A DNA stretch of 23,743 bases, taken from positions 8,718-32,460 of the forward strand of contig NZ_DBDF01000198.1 in NCBI RefSeq assembly GCF_002293435.1, read 5' to 3'. The notes below the pieces were generated by a model. That model was not told where the DNA came from, ran no database searches, and was given only the letters and a program-made list of their open reading frames with translations. Positions 14,384 to 22,551 of the stretch are shown here, piece by piece. Each line of letters opens with the position of its first letter. Position 1 is the first letter of the stretch. The DNA comes from Bacteroides sp. UBA939. GTDB lineage: Bacteria; Bacteroidota; Bacteroidia; Bacteroidales; Bacteroidaceae. Both the position numbers and the translations under genes were made by a program.

Positions 14384-15796
14384 TTAATTGCAATTATAGT
14401 TTGAAATACTTGCATTGCCATTACTGTTCTTGGCTTCCCAAGCGCCTAAAGTCGCATTGCTATTACTATCATAAGATGCGTTGTTCCATAATACATCCAA
14501 TCCAGAAAGAGAATCTTTCAAGTAATCTATAAATTTGGCAATGACAGCATCAACACCATTAATATCCTTTTTTCCATGCATAATATCATATTTATCTTTC
14601 ATTTTCGGGTCATTCAATACTTTTTCCGCAAAACCCTTGAACGCATTTTCCGAAGTAATCACTAACGTGAAGCATCCCATGCTGCTTACCACCCCGTAAG
14701 AGAAATTCGCCACATCTATTTGGCCACGCTGATACCTTGTAGCCAATACCTTCAAATCTGCCCACGACGGATAAGGTCCTCCTGCCGGATGACTGTGATA
14801 CTGTTCCACAATCTTCTCGCCACTCAATGAAGTACCTGCATATCCCACATGTTCCGCCTCTTTTTTAGTAGGGTAAACATACTTATCAGAGGTAGTCTTA
14901 ATCCACCCATTTTCGGTGTCACCCACACGGTAATTCTGCACCGCATTGAACAAATCGTTTACTTTCGATTTTAATGTAACATTGCGTGACAATCTTTTTG
15001 CCGAACCACAAGGAGACCTATCTTGATCTAAATCCTGAGGTACAGTAGTAGTGTCATTATTACCATTATTGCCGCCACCACTGGCACCACTGCCACTAGT
15101 GAAACCACCGGAAGAGCCGGAAGAGCCGGAAGTACCGGAAGTGCCGCCGTTTGTTCCGCTGGGATCAATCAATGTCATGGAAGAAGTATAGCCATCAAGC
15201 CAGCAATGCCAGCCCTTGTCTAGCAATAAGCCGCCCACCCCAGCAAAAGCATGCGTACATTTCCACACCTCATATACGTTTCTTGTTTCTGCATCAGGAA
15301 TATAGGAAGCAAAGCTTATCCCGCTTGCCGGTGTCTTGTACAGGGCGTTAATTGTGAAATAGTCGAACATCCAAGTCTCCTCCACACCATCGCCGCCTAC
15401 ACGTGTGGTTATGCTTTCGCCCATATCACGCGTGTATATCCTGTAAATTGTAGAGTCTTGTCCCATGGAGAAAAACCAAATACTGTTTATCTCGGAATCA
15501 GGAACAGTGCTTTTTACCGGAACGGCATACACTGTGTTTTCCCCTTCGGGAAACCAATGCGCCTTCCCCCAAAGAGGATAGCCGTATTCGTTTACAAAGA
15601 CAGACACGAAATCAGAAGAGTCATTTTTCTGCTTTAACTGTTCGGTAATCCAACACACATTTTCATCTGCACCGACAGTGTTGAAAAACCGGTCAACCTT
15701 ACTGTTCCCTATAAAACCCTCCTCCTGCACACAAGCATAAAAACACCCCAGCAGAAACAAAGAAAACAGGCAATAGGCCAAAAATACCTTTCTCAT
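14384..15796 (-). CDS. Putative surface lipoprotein with C-terminal JAMM/JAB metallopeptidase-like domain
   Basis: 470 residues. The N-terminus is a lipoprotein signal with cysteines at 18 (LLGC) and 22 (YAC); C22-V-Q-E-E resembles the acidic export signal of Bacteroidetes surface lipoproteins. Residues about 30-205 form an unrecognised domain with aromatic-rich strands. Residues 212-250 are a Gly/Ser/Asn/Thr-rich linker. The C-terminal domain (about 262-470) contains H334-S-H336-P, S344 and D347 spaced H-x-H-x7-S-x2-D, the zinc-binding JAMM signature, and E295 in ENGW is a candidate catalytic glutamate. JAMM enzymes are metal-dependent isopeptidases or peptidases, and related JAB domains occur in polymorphic toxins. 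Four small secreted paralogs follow in the same direction. A toxin or effector role is inference; a housekeeping surface peptidase is the alternative. Confidence 0.8.
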   Translation of the reverse strand: MRKVFLAYCLFSLFLLGCFYACVQEEGFIGNSKVDRFFNTVGADENVCWITEQLKQKNDSSDFVSVFVNEYGYPLWGKAHWFPEGENTVYAVPVKSTVPDSEINSIWFFSMGQDSTIYRIYTRDMGESITTRVGGDGVEETWMFDYFTINALYKTPASGISFASYIPDAETRNVYEVWKCTHAFAGVGGLLLDKGWHCWLDGYTSSMTLIDPSGTNGGTSGTSGSSGSSGGFTSGSGASGGGNNGNNDTTTVPQDLDQDRSPCGSAKRLSRNVTLKSKVNDLFNAVQNYRVGDTENGWIKTTSDKYVYPTKKEAEHVGYAGTSLSGEKIVEQYHSHPAGGPYPSWADLKVLATRYQRGQIDVANFSYGVVSSMGCFTLVITSENAFKGFAEKVLNDPKMKDKYDIMHGKKDINGVDAVIAKFIDYLKDSLSGLDVLWNNASYDSNSNATLGAWEAKNSNGNASISNYNCN

Positions 15797-16186
15797 AGTA
15801 TTAAAATTATGCTACCAGTTTCCCGGATGTAACGATTAAAAATAAAAAGTGTGGGAACTTATTGCATACATCTTCATTCTGTCCATTTTTGCAAAATTTG
15901 TTTATAGAAGACAATGCCAATAACACTTTCTGAAAATTATTTTTTAATACAAGAAACAAATATCAGCCACAATATATTAATCAATTTTAATTTTACAATA
16001 ATAATACAAGAAAAAATACCAACCAAATATTTAGTTGTTATTTAAACAATATTAACCGTAAATAAAAAGATTCGCAATTATGAATTTGGAGTGGTGGGTG
16101 GTTGCGGGATGCAAGTGTTTTATTGAGATAATTTGCTTTGCTTTGTGGTGGTGCGGAAACCTCTCCGGAATGTGTTCTGGGAGGGG

Positions 16187-16275
16187 TAGTCTAAGTATAC
16201 GACTGAGATAGTCTAAGTATACGACTGAGGGTATCTCAGTCGTATAGTGAGATAGGCTAAGTATGGGAGTGAGAT
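16187..16275. repeat. 22-bp direct repeat with inverted TATACGACTGAG motifs
   Basis: Two adjacent 22-bp copies (16187-16208 and 16209-16230) differ only in the last base. An inverted core CTCAGTCGTATA (16235-16246) pairs with TATACGACTGAG (16218-16229) across a 5-nt loop. A degenerate direct copy lies at 16253-16275. The core recurs at 21268-21346. Confidence 0.8.
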
Positions 16276-16515
16276 TATGAAGGGTAATTCGGGTTTGGTA
16301 TTTGTATTCTTTTTTTTGTAAATCAGTGGCTCGTTGGTGTTTTGCTGCATTATGTTAATGATATGCAAGCAAATTATGACGAGATGCTAAATGCTATTTG
16401 AATTTTTAGATAAATTGGGCAAAGTTTCGGTTATGGGGAGAGTTACTGTTGGGTGGTCTTTATCCTCACTTTATTTAGTATGAAGCAACCACTTTATTGA
16501 TGTCAATAAGATGGT

Positions 16516-16625
16516 CGATATTAATAACCATCAGTAGCGTTATTAATAAATCATTGTCGCGTTTTTAAAGAATATGCCCATCGTTTTTAAAGAATGTGGC
16601 CATCGTTTATTAACAGCGAAAAAGA
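16516..16625. repeat. Five degenerate 22-bp units in exact phase
   Basis: Units start at 16516, 16538, 16560, 16582 and 16604. Each starts with CG followed by an A/T-rich block; the third and fourth are nearly identical (CGTTTTTAAAGAAT...CCAT). The 22-bp step is about two helical turns. The array ends 30 bp from the 3' end of the ClbS-like gene. Confidence 0.6.
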
Positions 16626-16655
16626 GGCTTTAAAACCTGTCACTAATGTGATATA

Positions 16656-17198
16656 TTACTTCCCTACCAAAGCCTTCTTGTGTTTCTTAAGCTTCTTCAT
16701 CGCCCAATCATAGTGGCTCGAAGTAGCCGAAACACAGTAAGCGCCCAATGGTGAAGTCCCCGTCCAGTCGAAAGTCTTTTTGGCGAATAACTCATCGTTA
16801 GAGAAAGCCTCAATCAAAGCTATTACATCTTTATGACTTTCCTTTAGCATCTTTTTAGCATCCGTCAATGATGTATTCTGATGCTTACCCCAGAATTCAA
16901 CATTCATTGCCTGATACGTTTTCCAGTTGTACGGCTCAGGAATGAAAGGCTTTGACTCGCCGTTGCGGTTGGAGTTTATCCAGTTCAACAGCAGTTGATG
17001 CCACTCGTACAAATGTACCAACACATCGCGCAGATTCTTATCCCTGTCCCAGTGCGCCTCTTTGCCTGCCGCAGCCATTTCGCTGCCGAATGTAGCGTTT
17101 TGTTGTTCATCACTCATAAGCTCAATGAGTTTCCACATTTTATCGAACTGCTCATTGGCAGCAATTACTAAATCTGTTTTTGTTGTTGCTCTTGACAT
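16656..17198 (-). CDS. ClbS/DfsB-family four-helix-bundle protein
   Basis: The 180-residue soluble helical protein fits the ClbS/DfsB (formerly DUF1706) branch of the DinB-like superfamily. Typical segments are HWDRDKNLRDVLVHLYEWHQLLLNW (about 49-73), PEPYNWKTYQAMN (91-103) and a C-terminal TSPLGAYCVSATSSHYDWAMKKLKKHKK. E. coli ClbS protects against colibactin by opening its cyclopropane warhead; DfsB is a related protein. Most homologues have no known substrate, so colibactin resistance is only a possibility. It starts 9 bp after the AraC-type regulator gene, which probably controls it. Confidence 0.88.
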   Translation of the reverse strand: MSRATTKTDLVIAANEQFDKMWKLIELMSDEQQNATFGSEMAAAGKEAHWDRDKNLRDVLVHLYEWHQLLLNWINSNRNGESKPFIPEPYNWKTYQAMNVEFWGKHQNTSLTDAKKMLKESHKDVIALIEAFSNDELFAKKTFDWTGTSPLGAYCVSATSSHYDWAMKKLKKHKKALVGK

Positions 17199-17207
17199 AG
17201 TTTCTTT

Positions 17208-18065
17208 TTATTTTATAGGTATATAAACTTTGGTAATCTGCTCTTCGTCGTTTCCTTCAGAGTAACTGACGTATTCCTCAAACGCCATTCCGTGACGTAA
17301 GTCGTAATCAAAGTTGACACTGATACGGTTGTATAATTCCTGAAGTCCCGAATAACCGCCTCTTAAAGTATAAACGGCAAACTTGCCTTTTCGTAATTGA
17401 ATTGTGCCGAACTCTCCTGTCGGGGCAATCTTCTTCTCTACAGAGGCACAGGCATAGAAACGGCAATGTTCGGATTTGGTTATATTGGGGTCGTCAAAAC
17501 TTAAGCCAATGAAGCGGGTTGTTGCCGACAAGGCTTGTTCGTCTTTCAGGAAACGGACAAGTTTGTTCCACGCAATTCTGTAAGGCTCATCTTCTCCGTA
17601 TTTCCCGATAATCCGTATATAAACCAGTTCCAAGTCTTTTTCTTCACAAACTTCCGGTTGCAGATGATTCCCGCGGTTTCCACTACTTTTACTTTTCACA
17701 TAGCCCGTTAGCCGACTTTGAAGTTCGTCCATATATGCTTTCGGAGATATGCCGAATTGTTTCTTAAAGGCTTTGGAGAAAGATTGCGGGTTGTCGTAAC
17801 CAACCATTTCTGCGAGTCGTGTCAGACTCATTTCCTCTGTTTGCATGTACAATACCGCACGCTCCATGCGTTGCCGTGCCACGTATGAGTATAGAGACTC
17901 ATTCAGTGCCGAACGCATAATACGAAGTAACTGTCGTTGCGAAACATTGATTTCATTAGCCAATGTATCCAACAGCAAAGGTTTGTACAAATTCACACTG
18001 ATATAGTCAATTACCTGATTGACTTTTTGCTGATATATATTTTCCGTACTGCTTCGCATATTCAA
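17208..18065 (-). CDS. AraC-family regulator with GyrI-like effector-binding domain
   Basis: The 285-residue protein has an N-terminal AraC-type double helix-turn-helix (about 10-115), with the second helix segment MSLTRLAEMVGYDNPQSFSKAFKKQFGISPKAY highly typical. A C-terminal GyrI-like/SOUL-type small-molecule binding domain (about 130-285) follows, including YVRIIGKYGEDEPYRIAWNKLVRFL and the closing TKVYIPIK. Members such as Rob/SoxS-like regulators with this domain sense drugs or other small molecules. An alternative start at Met3 (18059) is possible. It forms a two-gene unit with the ClbS-like gene, suggesting a chemically induced protective pair (inference). Confidence 0.9.
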   Translation of the reverse strand: MNMRSSTENIYQQKVNQVIDYISVNLYKPLLLDTLANEINVSQRQLLRIMRSALNESLYSYVARQRMERAVLYMQTEEMSLTRLAEMVGYDNPQSFSKAFKKQFGISPKAYMDELQSRLTGYVKSKSSGNRGNHLQPEVCEEKDLELVYIRIIGKYGEDEPYRIAWNKLVRFLKDEQALSATTRFIGLSFDDPNITKSEHCRFYACASVEKKIAPTGEFGTIQLRKGKFAVYTLRGGYSGLQELYNRISVNFDYDLRHGMAFEEYVSYSEGNDEEQITKVYIPIK

Positions 18066-18163
18066 GATATTGAGTGTAAAGATATGGATTCCGTACGGAT
18101 TGGGTGTTGTCCAATCTCGCCAATTTGCATGATGACTCTTAGTTGTGCCTGTGAATGGCTTTA

Positions 18164-19021
18164 TTATCCCCCCTTTATCTTAACATAATTCAGCCTCGTG
18201 TACTGCTTATTCCCCGAAGTATAGGTACGTGCAATGCGTGCTGAGGCAACGTTTACCGTTTCTCCGGGTTGGAATGCATGTGCCGTGTCGGGCAATTGGC
18301 ACGACTCGCGGCTTGCCGCATGGGCGCTTATGCGGAAGGTGACAAGATTACCGATAGGGTCTTCCAGTGTAAGCACCTGCCGGACGTAGAAATAAGGAAT
18401 GTTTTCTTTTACGATGGTCTTGTAAGGGTCATCTTCCAACCGCACATGGAGCACTTTCAGGGTAAGACCTTCCACTTTCTCTCCTTCCTTTCCCAGAAAA
18501 CGGCTGGTGGAATACTTCTGGCGTGCCTGCCGCTTCTGAACATCGAGGTGTACGGAATGATATATCTTCGCTATCTGCACAAAACGTTCCTGCTTGGGAA
18601 TGCGTGGGGTAAACTTATAGGCAACCCAACTGATATACCCTGGGTCGATGCGGAAGATTTCGTGCAGGAAGTGCCCATGGTATTTACCGTGTGAGATGAT
18701 ATCGTCCCCTTTGCTCTGCATACGCTTGGCATTGTACTCCATCAGTAGCAGGCAGCGCGAAGAGTAATAGCACAGGCTGCTTGCTGCCCGCAGGCTCTCG
18801 TTGATGTCTTCGGAAAGGTCTTGGATGTAGAATATGGACAGCCGTTCGGGCAAAGGCGAGTAAATCCATAATGAATAGCGGGGATATCCATGGCGGGGCA
18901 ATACAACAAGATAAGCGCCTGCCTCTTTGTAGGAGGCTCTTCTCCGGTTGTATTCTGTGAGCTTCTTATACAACAGGTCTTGTTCTGCTTCGGATATACC
19001 CGGAATAATTGGATTTGCCAT
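18164..19021 (-). CDS. Unknown protein with ExoX C-terminal-like motif
   Basis: 285 residues, cytosolic, no signal peptide. The segment HGKYHGHFLHEIFRIDPGYI (111-130) followed by SW matches the short GKYxG...DPGYxxW motif found at the C-terminus of exodeoxyribonuclease X and in stand-alone proteins. There is no DEDD exonuclease domain in this protein. The C-terminal region (about 183-283) is beta-rich and could be an OB-like fold (GETVNVASARIARTYTSGNKQYTRLNYVKI-like ending), so nucleic-acid binding is plausible but inferred. It is divergent from the DUF4846 gene and lies 98 bp upstream of the AraC-type regulator in the same direction. Confidence 0.75.
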   Translation of the reverse strand: MANPIIPGISEAEQDLLYKKLTEYNRRRASYKEAGAYLVVLPRHGYPRYSLWIYSPLPERLSIFYIQDLSEDINESLRAASSLCYYSSRCLLLMEYNAKRMQSKGDDIISHGKYHGHFLHEIFRIDPGYISWVAYKFTPRIPKQERFVQIAKIYHSVHLDVQKRQARQKYSTSRFLGKEGEKVEGLTLKVLHVRLEDDPYKTIVKENIPYFYVRQVLTLEDPIGNLVTFRISAHAASRESCQLPDTAHAFQPGETVNVASARIARTYTSGNKQYTRLNYVKIKGG

Positions 19022-19139
19022 AGATACCAGATTATTTATTCAAAGATATGATTTTCCGGGCAAATAATCAAGCTTTGTATGGTGCAGATACATATTATTG
19101 TTACTTTTACCCTGTCATATTTAAAATACTTAATCTGAT

Positions 19140-19943
19140 ATGAAAAAGATATATTTGTTCTATGCACTTTGCATGTTTTCCATAGCCTTGTTGAATGCAC
19201 AAAGCGTTGAAAGCCGTATTGCACCTCCTGCGGGGTATGTGCGCGAGGCTTGTGAGCAATCATCCTATACCGTTTACCTGCGCCGGTTGCCGTTACTGCC
19301 GCAAGGGAGTAAAGTGTTGCTCTATAATGGAAAGGAAAAGAGGAATCAGGCAGCAGCATTTGCCGTGGTGGATATGGAAATAGGTAACCGCGACTTGCTG
19401 CAATGCGCGGATGCCGTGATACGCCTGCGTGCGGAATACTTATGGGCGCAGAAACGTTATGATGAGATTAAGTTCAATTTCACAAGCGGGTTTAAAGCAG
19501 AATATAAAAAGTGGGCAGACGGAAATCGCATCAAAGTAAATGGCAATGCCGTGCAATGGTATGCATCCGGAGGGCGCGACTATTCTTATCAGACTTTCCG
19601 TAAATATCTGGATATTGTTTTCATGTATGCCGGAACGGCTTCTTTGTCGAAAGAACTTGTCCCAGTTCCTTATGCGTCCTTGAAGCCCGGTGATGTATTT
19701 ATCATAGGCGGTTCACCGGGTCATGTAGTCATTGTAGTGGATGTGGCGGTGCATCCTCAAACAGGGAAGAAGGTGTTTCTGCTGGCGCAAAGCTATATGC
19801 CTGCCCAGCAGATTCACATATTGGTTAATCCCGCTAACCGTAAACTATCGCCCTGGTATGAGCTTTCCGACACTGATGAAGGTAAACTCTATACCCCGGA
19901 ATGGGTGTTCGGGAAGAAAGACCTGAAACGTTTTGCGCTTTAG
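19140..19943 (+). CDS. Secreted DUF4846 protein, possible NlpC/P60-like fold
   Basis: 267 residues with a signal peptide ending near LNAQ (residue 21). The body matches the DUF4846 family of Bacteroidetes and some Gram-positives. Conserved-looking parts are LQCADAVIRLRAEYLW (88-103), the central FTSGF segment, and LKPGDVFIIGGSPGHVVIVVD (181-201). C89 and H195 are placed as a possible Cys/His pair as in NlpC/P60 cysteine peptidases; this is my inference. A cell-envelope role is likely. It converges on the porin gene and the two stop codons overlap. Confidence 0.85.
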   Translation: MKKIYLFYALCMFSIALLNAQSVESRIAPPAGYVREACEQSSYTVYLRRLPLLPQGSKVLLYNGKEKRNQAAAFAVVDMEIGNRDLLQCADAVIRLRAEYLWAQKRYDEIKFNFTSGFKAEYKKWADGNRIKVNGNAVQWYASGGRDYSYQTFRKYLDIVFMYAGTASLSKELVPVPYASLKPGDVFIIGGSPGHVVIVVDVAVHPQTGKKVFLLAQSYMPAQQIHILVNPANRKLSPWYELSDTDEGKLYTPEWVFGKKDLKRFAL

Positions 19944-21007
19944 AATCTTACCATCAGCTCCAACACCACCTTATCCTGTTCCGATTCCTTGGCTATGCTG
20001 TTTTTGGCATAGAAGTACTTTTCGACATTCAGGCGGAGGTCTGTTTGGAATGCCTTGCCGAAGCTGAAAGTGAGGCCACCCGTTACGCGATGCCGTTTAT
20101 AGTCGGTAGTGATTAAAGCGCCGGTTTCTGCATCCGTAGCCTTGCCGTCGCTCTGGCTGGTCATCATATCGTAGCGCACGAGGAAAGACATTTTATTGAA
20201 TACCTTTCTTAAAGGCAAGTCGTAGTTGATAAAGCTGTTTACGGAGTGTACATCGTCGTAAGCATTGTCTGCATACGTTTTATACAGATATTCCCCTTCA
20301 ATATGAAGACGGCCGGATTCGTAGAAAAGTCCTACGTCGTAAGAATTAATCTTCACGTCCTGCGGCTGGATACCCTGTGCGCTTAAAACCAGGTTCAGCT
20401 TCTTGGCAAACCGGAATTGCGCCTTGGTGGAGTAATTCACCTCTTTGTGCCACTTCTTTTGGTCGGTCAGTCCCGAACCGTTGTACAGTCCGCCCTCTAA
20501 CGTGACAGGTACTTCGGTGCCGAATGTATAACCTAACGTAACACCAACGTCACGTACATTACCAACCTGTTTCGCTATGAACGACCGGTTGGCAAAGTAT
20601 TGCTGGTGCGGCGACCGGTGGGCGTCGATGGTGAACGGCACACGCATCTGCCCCGCGCTTATCGTAAAGTCCTTTATTAGGAAGAGGCGTGCATAAGCAT
20701 CCAGCATCTTGATTTGTCCTTCGTCGGAGAGGTCGATTTCAGCTTTGTAGGCCACTATCGGCAGTACGTTGCCTGTAAGGCTGACGCGTGCGTTGCGCAC
20801 TTCGAAGCGTCCGGCGCCCATTCCGGTCTGATATTCATATTTGGAGCGAATCGTTCCATGCACTTCCGGCAGATAGTCTTTGGTTTCCAGTTGTTCCTTA
20901 TCTATTTTCTTTCCGTCTTCGTTGTGATACGGATTCTGAGCGCTTACGGCCAGAGGCAATAGCAGGATGGCAAATAGCAATAATGCATTTTTTTTCATAA
21001 TTTCCAA
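19940..21007 (-). CDS. OprP/OprO-family (phosphate-selective type) porin
   Basis: The protein is up to 355 residues; the true start is probably the internal Met4 (20998), since MKKNALLLFAILLLPLAVSAQ is a clean signal peptide. The mature barrel contains GTIRSKYEYQTGMGAGRFEVRNARVSLTGNV, AEIDLSD, the AYARLFLIKDFTISAGQMRVPFTID stretch and a terminal strand ending in VRF, all typical of the Porin_O_P family. Such porins mediate anion uptake, but in Bacteroidetes the selectivity is usually unknown. The upstream 566 bp carry inverted repeats and an exact -7 box on the minus strand (21118-21125). Confidence 0.87.
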   Translation of the reverse strand: MEIMKKNALLLFAILLLPLAVSAQNPYHNEDGKKIDKEQLETKDYLPEVHGTIRSKYEYQTGMGAGRFEVRNARVSLTGNVLPIVAYKAEIDLSDEGQIKMLDAYARLFLIKDFTISAGQMRVPFTIDAHRSPHQQYFANRSFIAKQVGNVRDVGVTLGYTFGTEVPVTLEGGLYNGSGLTDQKKWHKEVNYSTKAQFRFAKKLNLVLSAQGIQPQDVKINSYDVGLFYESGRLHIEGEYLYKTYADNAYDDVHSVNSFINYDLPLRKVFNKMSFLVRYDMMTSQSDGKATDAETGALITTDYKRHRVTGGLTFSFGKAFQTDLRLNVEKYFYAKNSIAKESEQDKVVLELMVRF

Positions 21008-21267
21008 TTATAGTCTATTAATTTATGGGGGGCAAAGTACGGTAATAGATGTTATGTTCCTGTGTCATAGGTATTTCATTTATGTTACAATGGGGTGCCA
21101 TGCGTTATTCTCGGCGGCAAAGATATGGAGAAATGTTGGTTTCCGGAGTAATTGCAGCAGAATTTCTGTGCCTCTGTCTTCAAACATAGTCGTCCGCCTA
21201 CCCATTTCGTGCAATTCGTGATTCGTAAAAGATTACAAATGGAAATCCCTGTATTACTCATCATAAA

Positions 21268-21346
21268 TCAGTCGTATACCGAACCCTATTCACTATACGA
21301 CTGAATGGCATTCAGTATACGACTGAACCCTATTCAGTCGTATACT
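21268..21346. repeat. Four alternating inverted copies of the TATACGACTGA motif
   Basis: Copies lie at 21268-21279 (inverted), 21294-21304, 21313-21326 and 21334-21346 (inverted). The last two form a perfect 14-bp stem: AGTATACGACTGAA (21314-21327) with TTCAGTCGTATACT (21333-21346) around a 5-nt loop. The phrase GAACCCTATTCA also occurs twice (21281 and 21325). The same core occurs at 16187-16275. Confidence 0.85.
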
Positions 21347-21535
21347 CATTTCACCCCTCTCAGAACATGTTTTGGATGGGGGTAAATGGGCTTTTGAGCA
21401 AGTAAGGAGTATAGTAAACTTTCTCAATAAATAGCTACAAGAAACGAGGTAATTCAGAATAGCTGTGCGAATAAAATTTTGGTGCGGTCATCCTAAAAAA
21501 GGTATGTTTTTCTGTTTTATCTGCCTGAAATCATC

Positions 21536-21543
21536 TACTTTTG
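21536..21543 (+). promoter_or_regulatory. Candidate -7 box for the secreted unknown protein
   Basis: TACTTTTG matches TAnnTTTG exactly, 30 bp before the ATG. A loose -33 candidate (TCTG, 21511-21514) stands 21 bp upstream. Confidence 0.45.
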
Positions 21544-21573
21544 CGAATTAAAACAAAATAATAAAGTTCTGTT

Positions 21574-22551
21574 ATGAAACGTTTCTTTTTTATCATTTGT
21601 GTGCATGTGCTGTTTTGTACGGTAGCTGATGCCCAGATAAACATGCAAGACTCTACAGTGCAGGTAATGGCCTATTGGAATATAGGAGACAAGTATGACT
21701 ATTCATATCATCATAAGGTGTACACGGTAGAGAATGGTGACACCGTAGTGGCCCGTGAATACACTTCCCCTTTTTCCATAGAAGTAGTGGATTCTACAGC
21801 CAATAGTTATACATTGGAGCTCCGTTCTCAAGGCTCGCAGTACGAGGTGATGGATGAGACTACGAAGATGATGAGTGAAATAGAAAACCCGGCAGGCAGG
21901 AATATGCTGTTCCGTATTAAAACCAATGAATACGGAACTTACCAGGGTATTGAAAACATGGCTCAATGTATGGATACCCTGAACGTGGTGCTTGAGCAGA
22001 TGGAAGAAACCTATCGTAAAAAGATTCGTGAAACAATGACGGAGCAACAAGCAGATGAAGCTCTCGGAAAAATGAAACAAATATTACAGAGTATGCGAAG
22101 TGAACAGCTGCTGCTTGCAGCCGTCAAGCCTTATTTGCGTCTGTTCAGCTTTCACGGATATTACTACCCGATAGATATGGAAACCTCCTCCAATATGAAA
22201 GCGGAAACCTTTTACAGTCCGGGCGCTCCTATAGATTATACATCTACGGTATGGACTGATGGTGTTGATCCTGAGACTTCCTATGCCTATTTTGGCTGGG
22301 AGAATGTTTACGACAGTGACCAGTTGATACAGGCCTATCTGAAATATATCGGTAAAACATTGCTTGATGGTAAAGAGCTGTCCGATTCTCCGGAACGTCC
22401 TTATGTGTTCGTAAAAGATAATACCTGGATTGCCGTGCATACAGATACCGGCATTACGACAAGGGTCAGTTATGTGAAAGAAAGCGGGCAGGGTAAAAAG
22501 CAAAATATAGAAGAGGAGGAGATTGAAATGCTCTTTGACGAAGATGAATGA
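21574..22551 (+). CDS. Secreted protein of unknown function
   Basis: 325 residues. A signal peptide runs to about ADAQ (residue 21). The mature part begins with short beta-like segments (YWNIGDKYDYSYHHKVYTVENGDTV) and contains a charged helical stretch (about 145-185, LEQMEETYRKKIRETMTEQQADEALGKM-like) that may form a coiled coil, followed by another mixed region and a strongly acidic end (IEEEEIEMLFDEDE). I do not recognise the family. A periplasmic or outer-membrane-associated location is likely. It is followed 94 bp later by mnmA, with no clear terminator between. Confidence 0.75.
   Translation: MKRFFFIICVHVLFCTVADAQINMQDSTVQVMAYWNIGDKYDYSYHHKVYTVENGDTVVAREYTSPFSIEVVDSTANSYTLELRSQGSQYEVMDETTKMMSEIENPAGRNMLFRIKTNEYGTYQGIENMAQCMDTLNVVLEQMEETYRKKIRETMTEQQADEALGKMKQILQSMRSEQLLLAAVKPYLRLFSFHGYYYPIDMETSSNMKAETFYSPGAPIDYTSTVWTDGVDPETSYAYFGWENVYDSDQLIQAYLKYIGKTLLDGKELSDSPERPYVFVKDNTWIAVHTDTGITTRVSYVKESGQGKKQNIEEEEIEMLFDEDE

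Larger units (their letters stand above)
15797..16655. other. 859-bp gene-free region with two repeat arrays
   Basis: No convincing gene lies here. The part next to the lipoprotein gene (15797-16080) is very A+T-rich and should hold its promoter, though I see no exact -7/-33 pair. The middle contains the TATACGACTGA repeats (16187-16275) and the end the 22-bp-phased repeats (16516-16625). A 43-codon open frame at 16080-16211 is not credible as a gene. Confidence 0.6.
21008..21573. other. 566-bp intergenic region between divergent porin and secreted-protein genes
   Basis: No credible gene. It should contain two divergent promoters: TATCTTTG on the minus strand at 21118-21125 for the porin (exact -7 match, -33 not found) and TACTTTTG at 21536-21543 on the plus strand for the next gene. 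The centre holds the inverted TATACGACTGA repeats (21268-21346). Confidence 0.6.

Noticed and set aside
16080..16211. 43-codon plus-strand open frame in the gene-free region
   Set aside because: Short, rich in Trp and Cys, ends inside the repeat array and has no promoter or family resemblance.
16187..16625. CRISPR array
   Set aside because: The 22-bp units are adjacent without unique spacers of constant size, and no cas genes are nearby.
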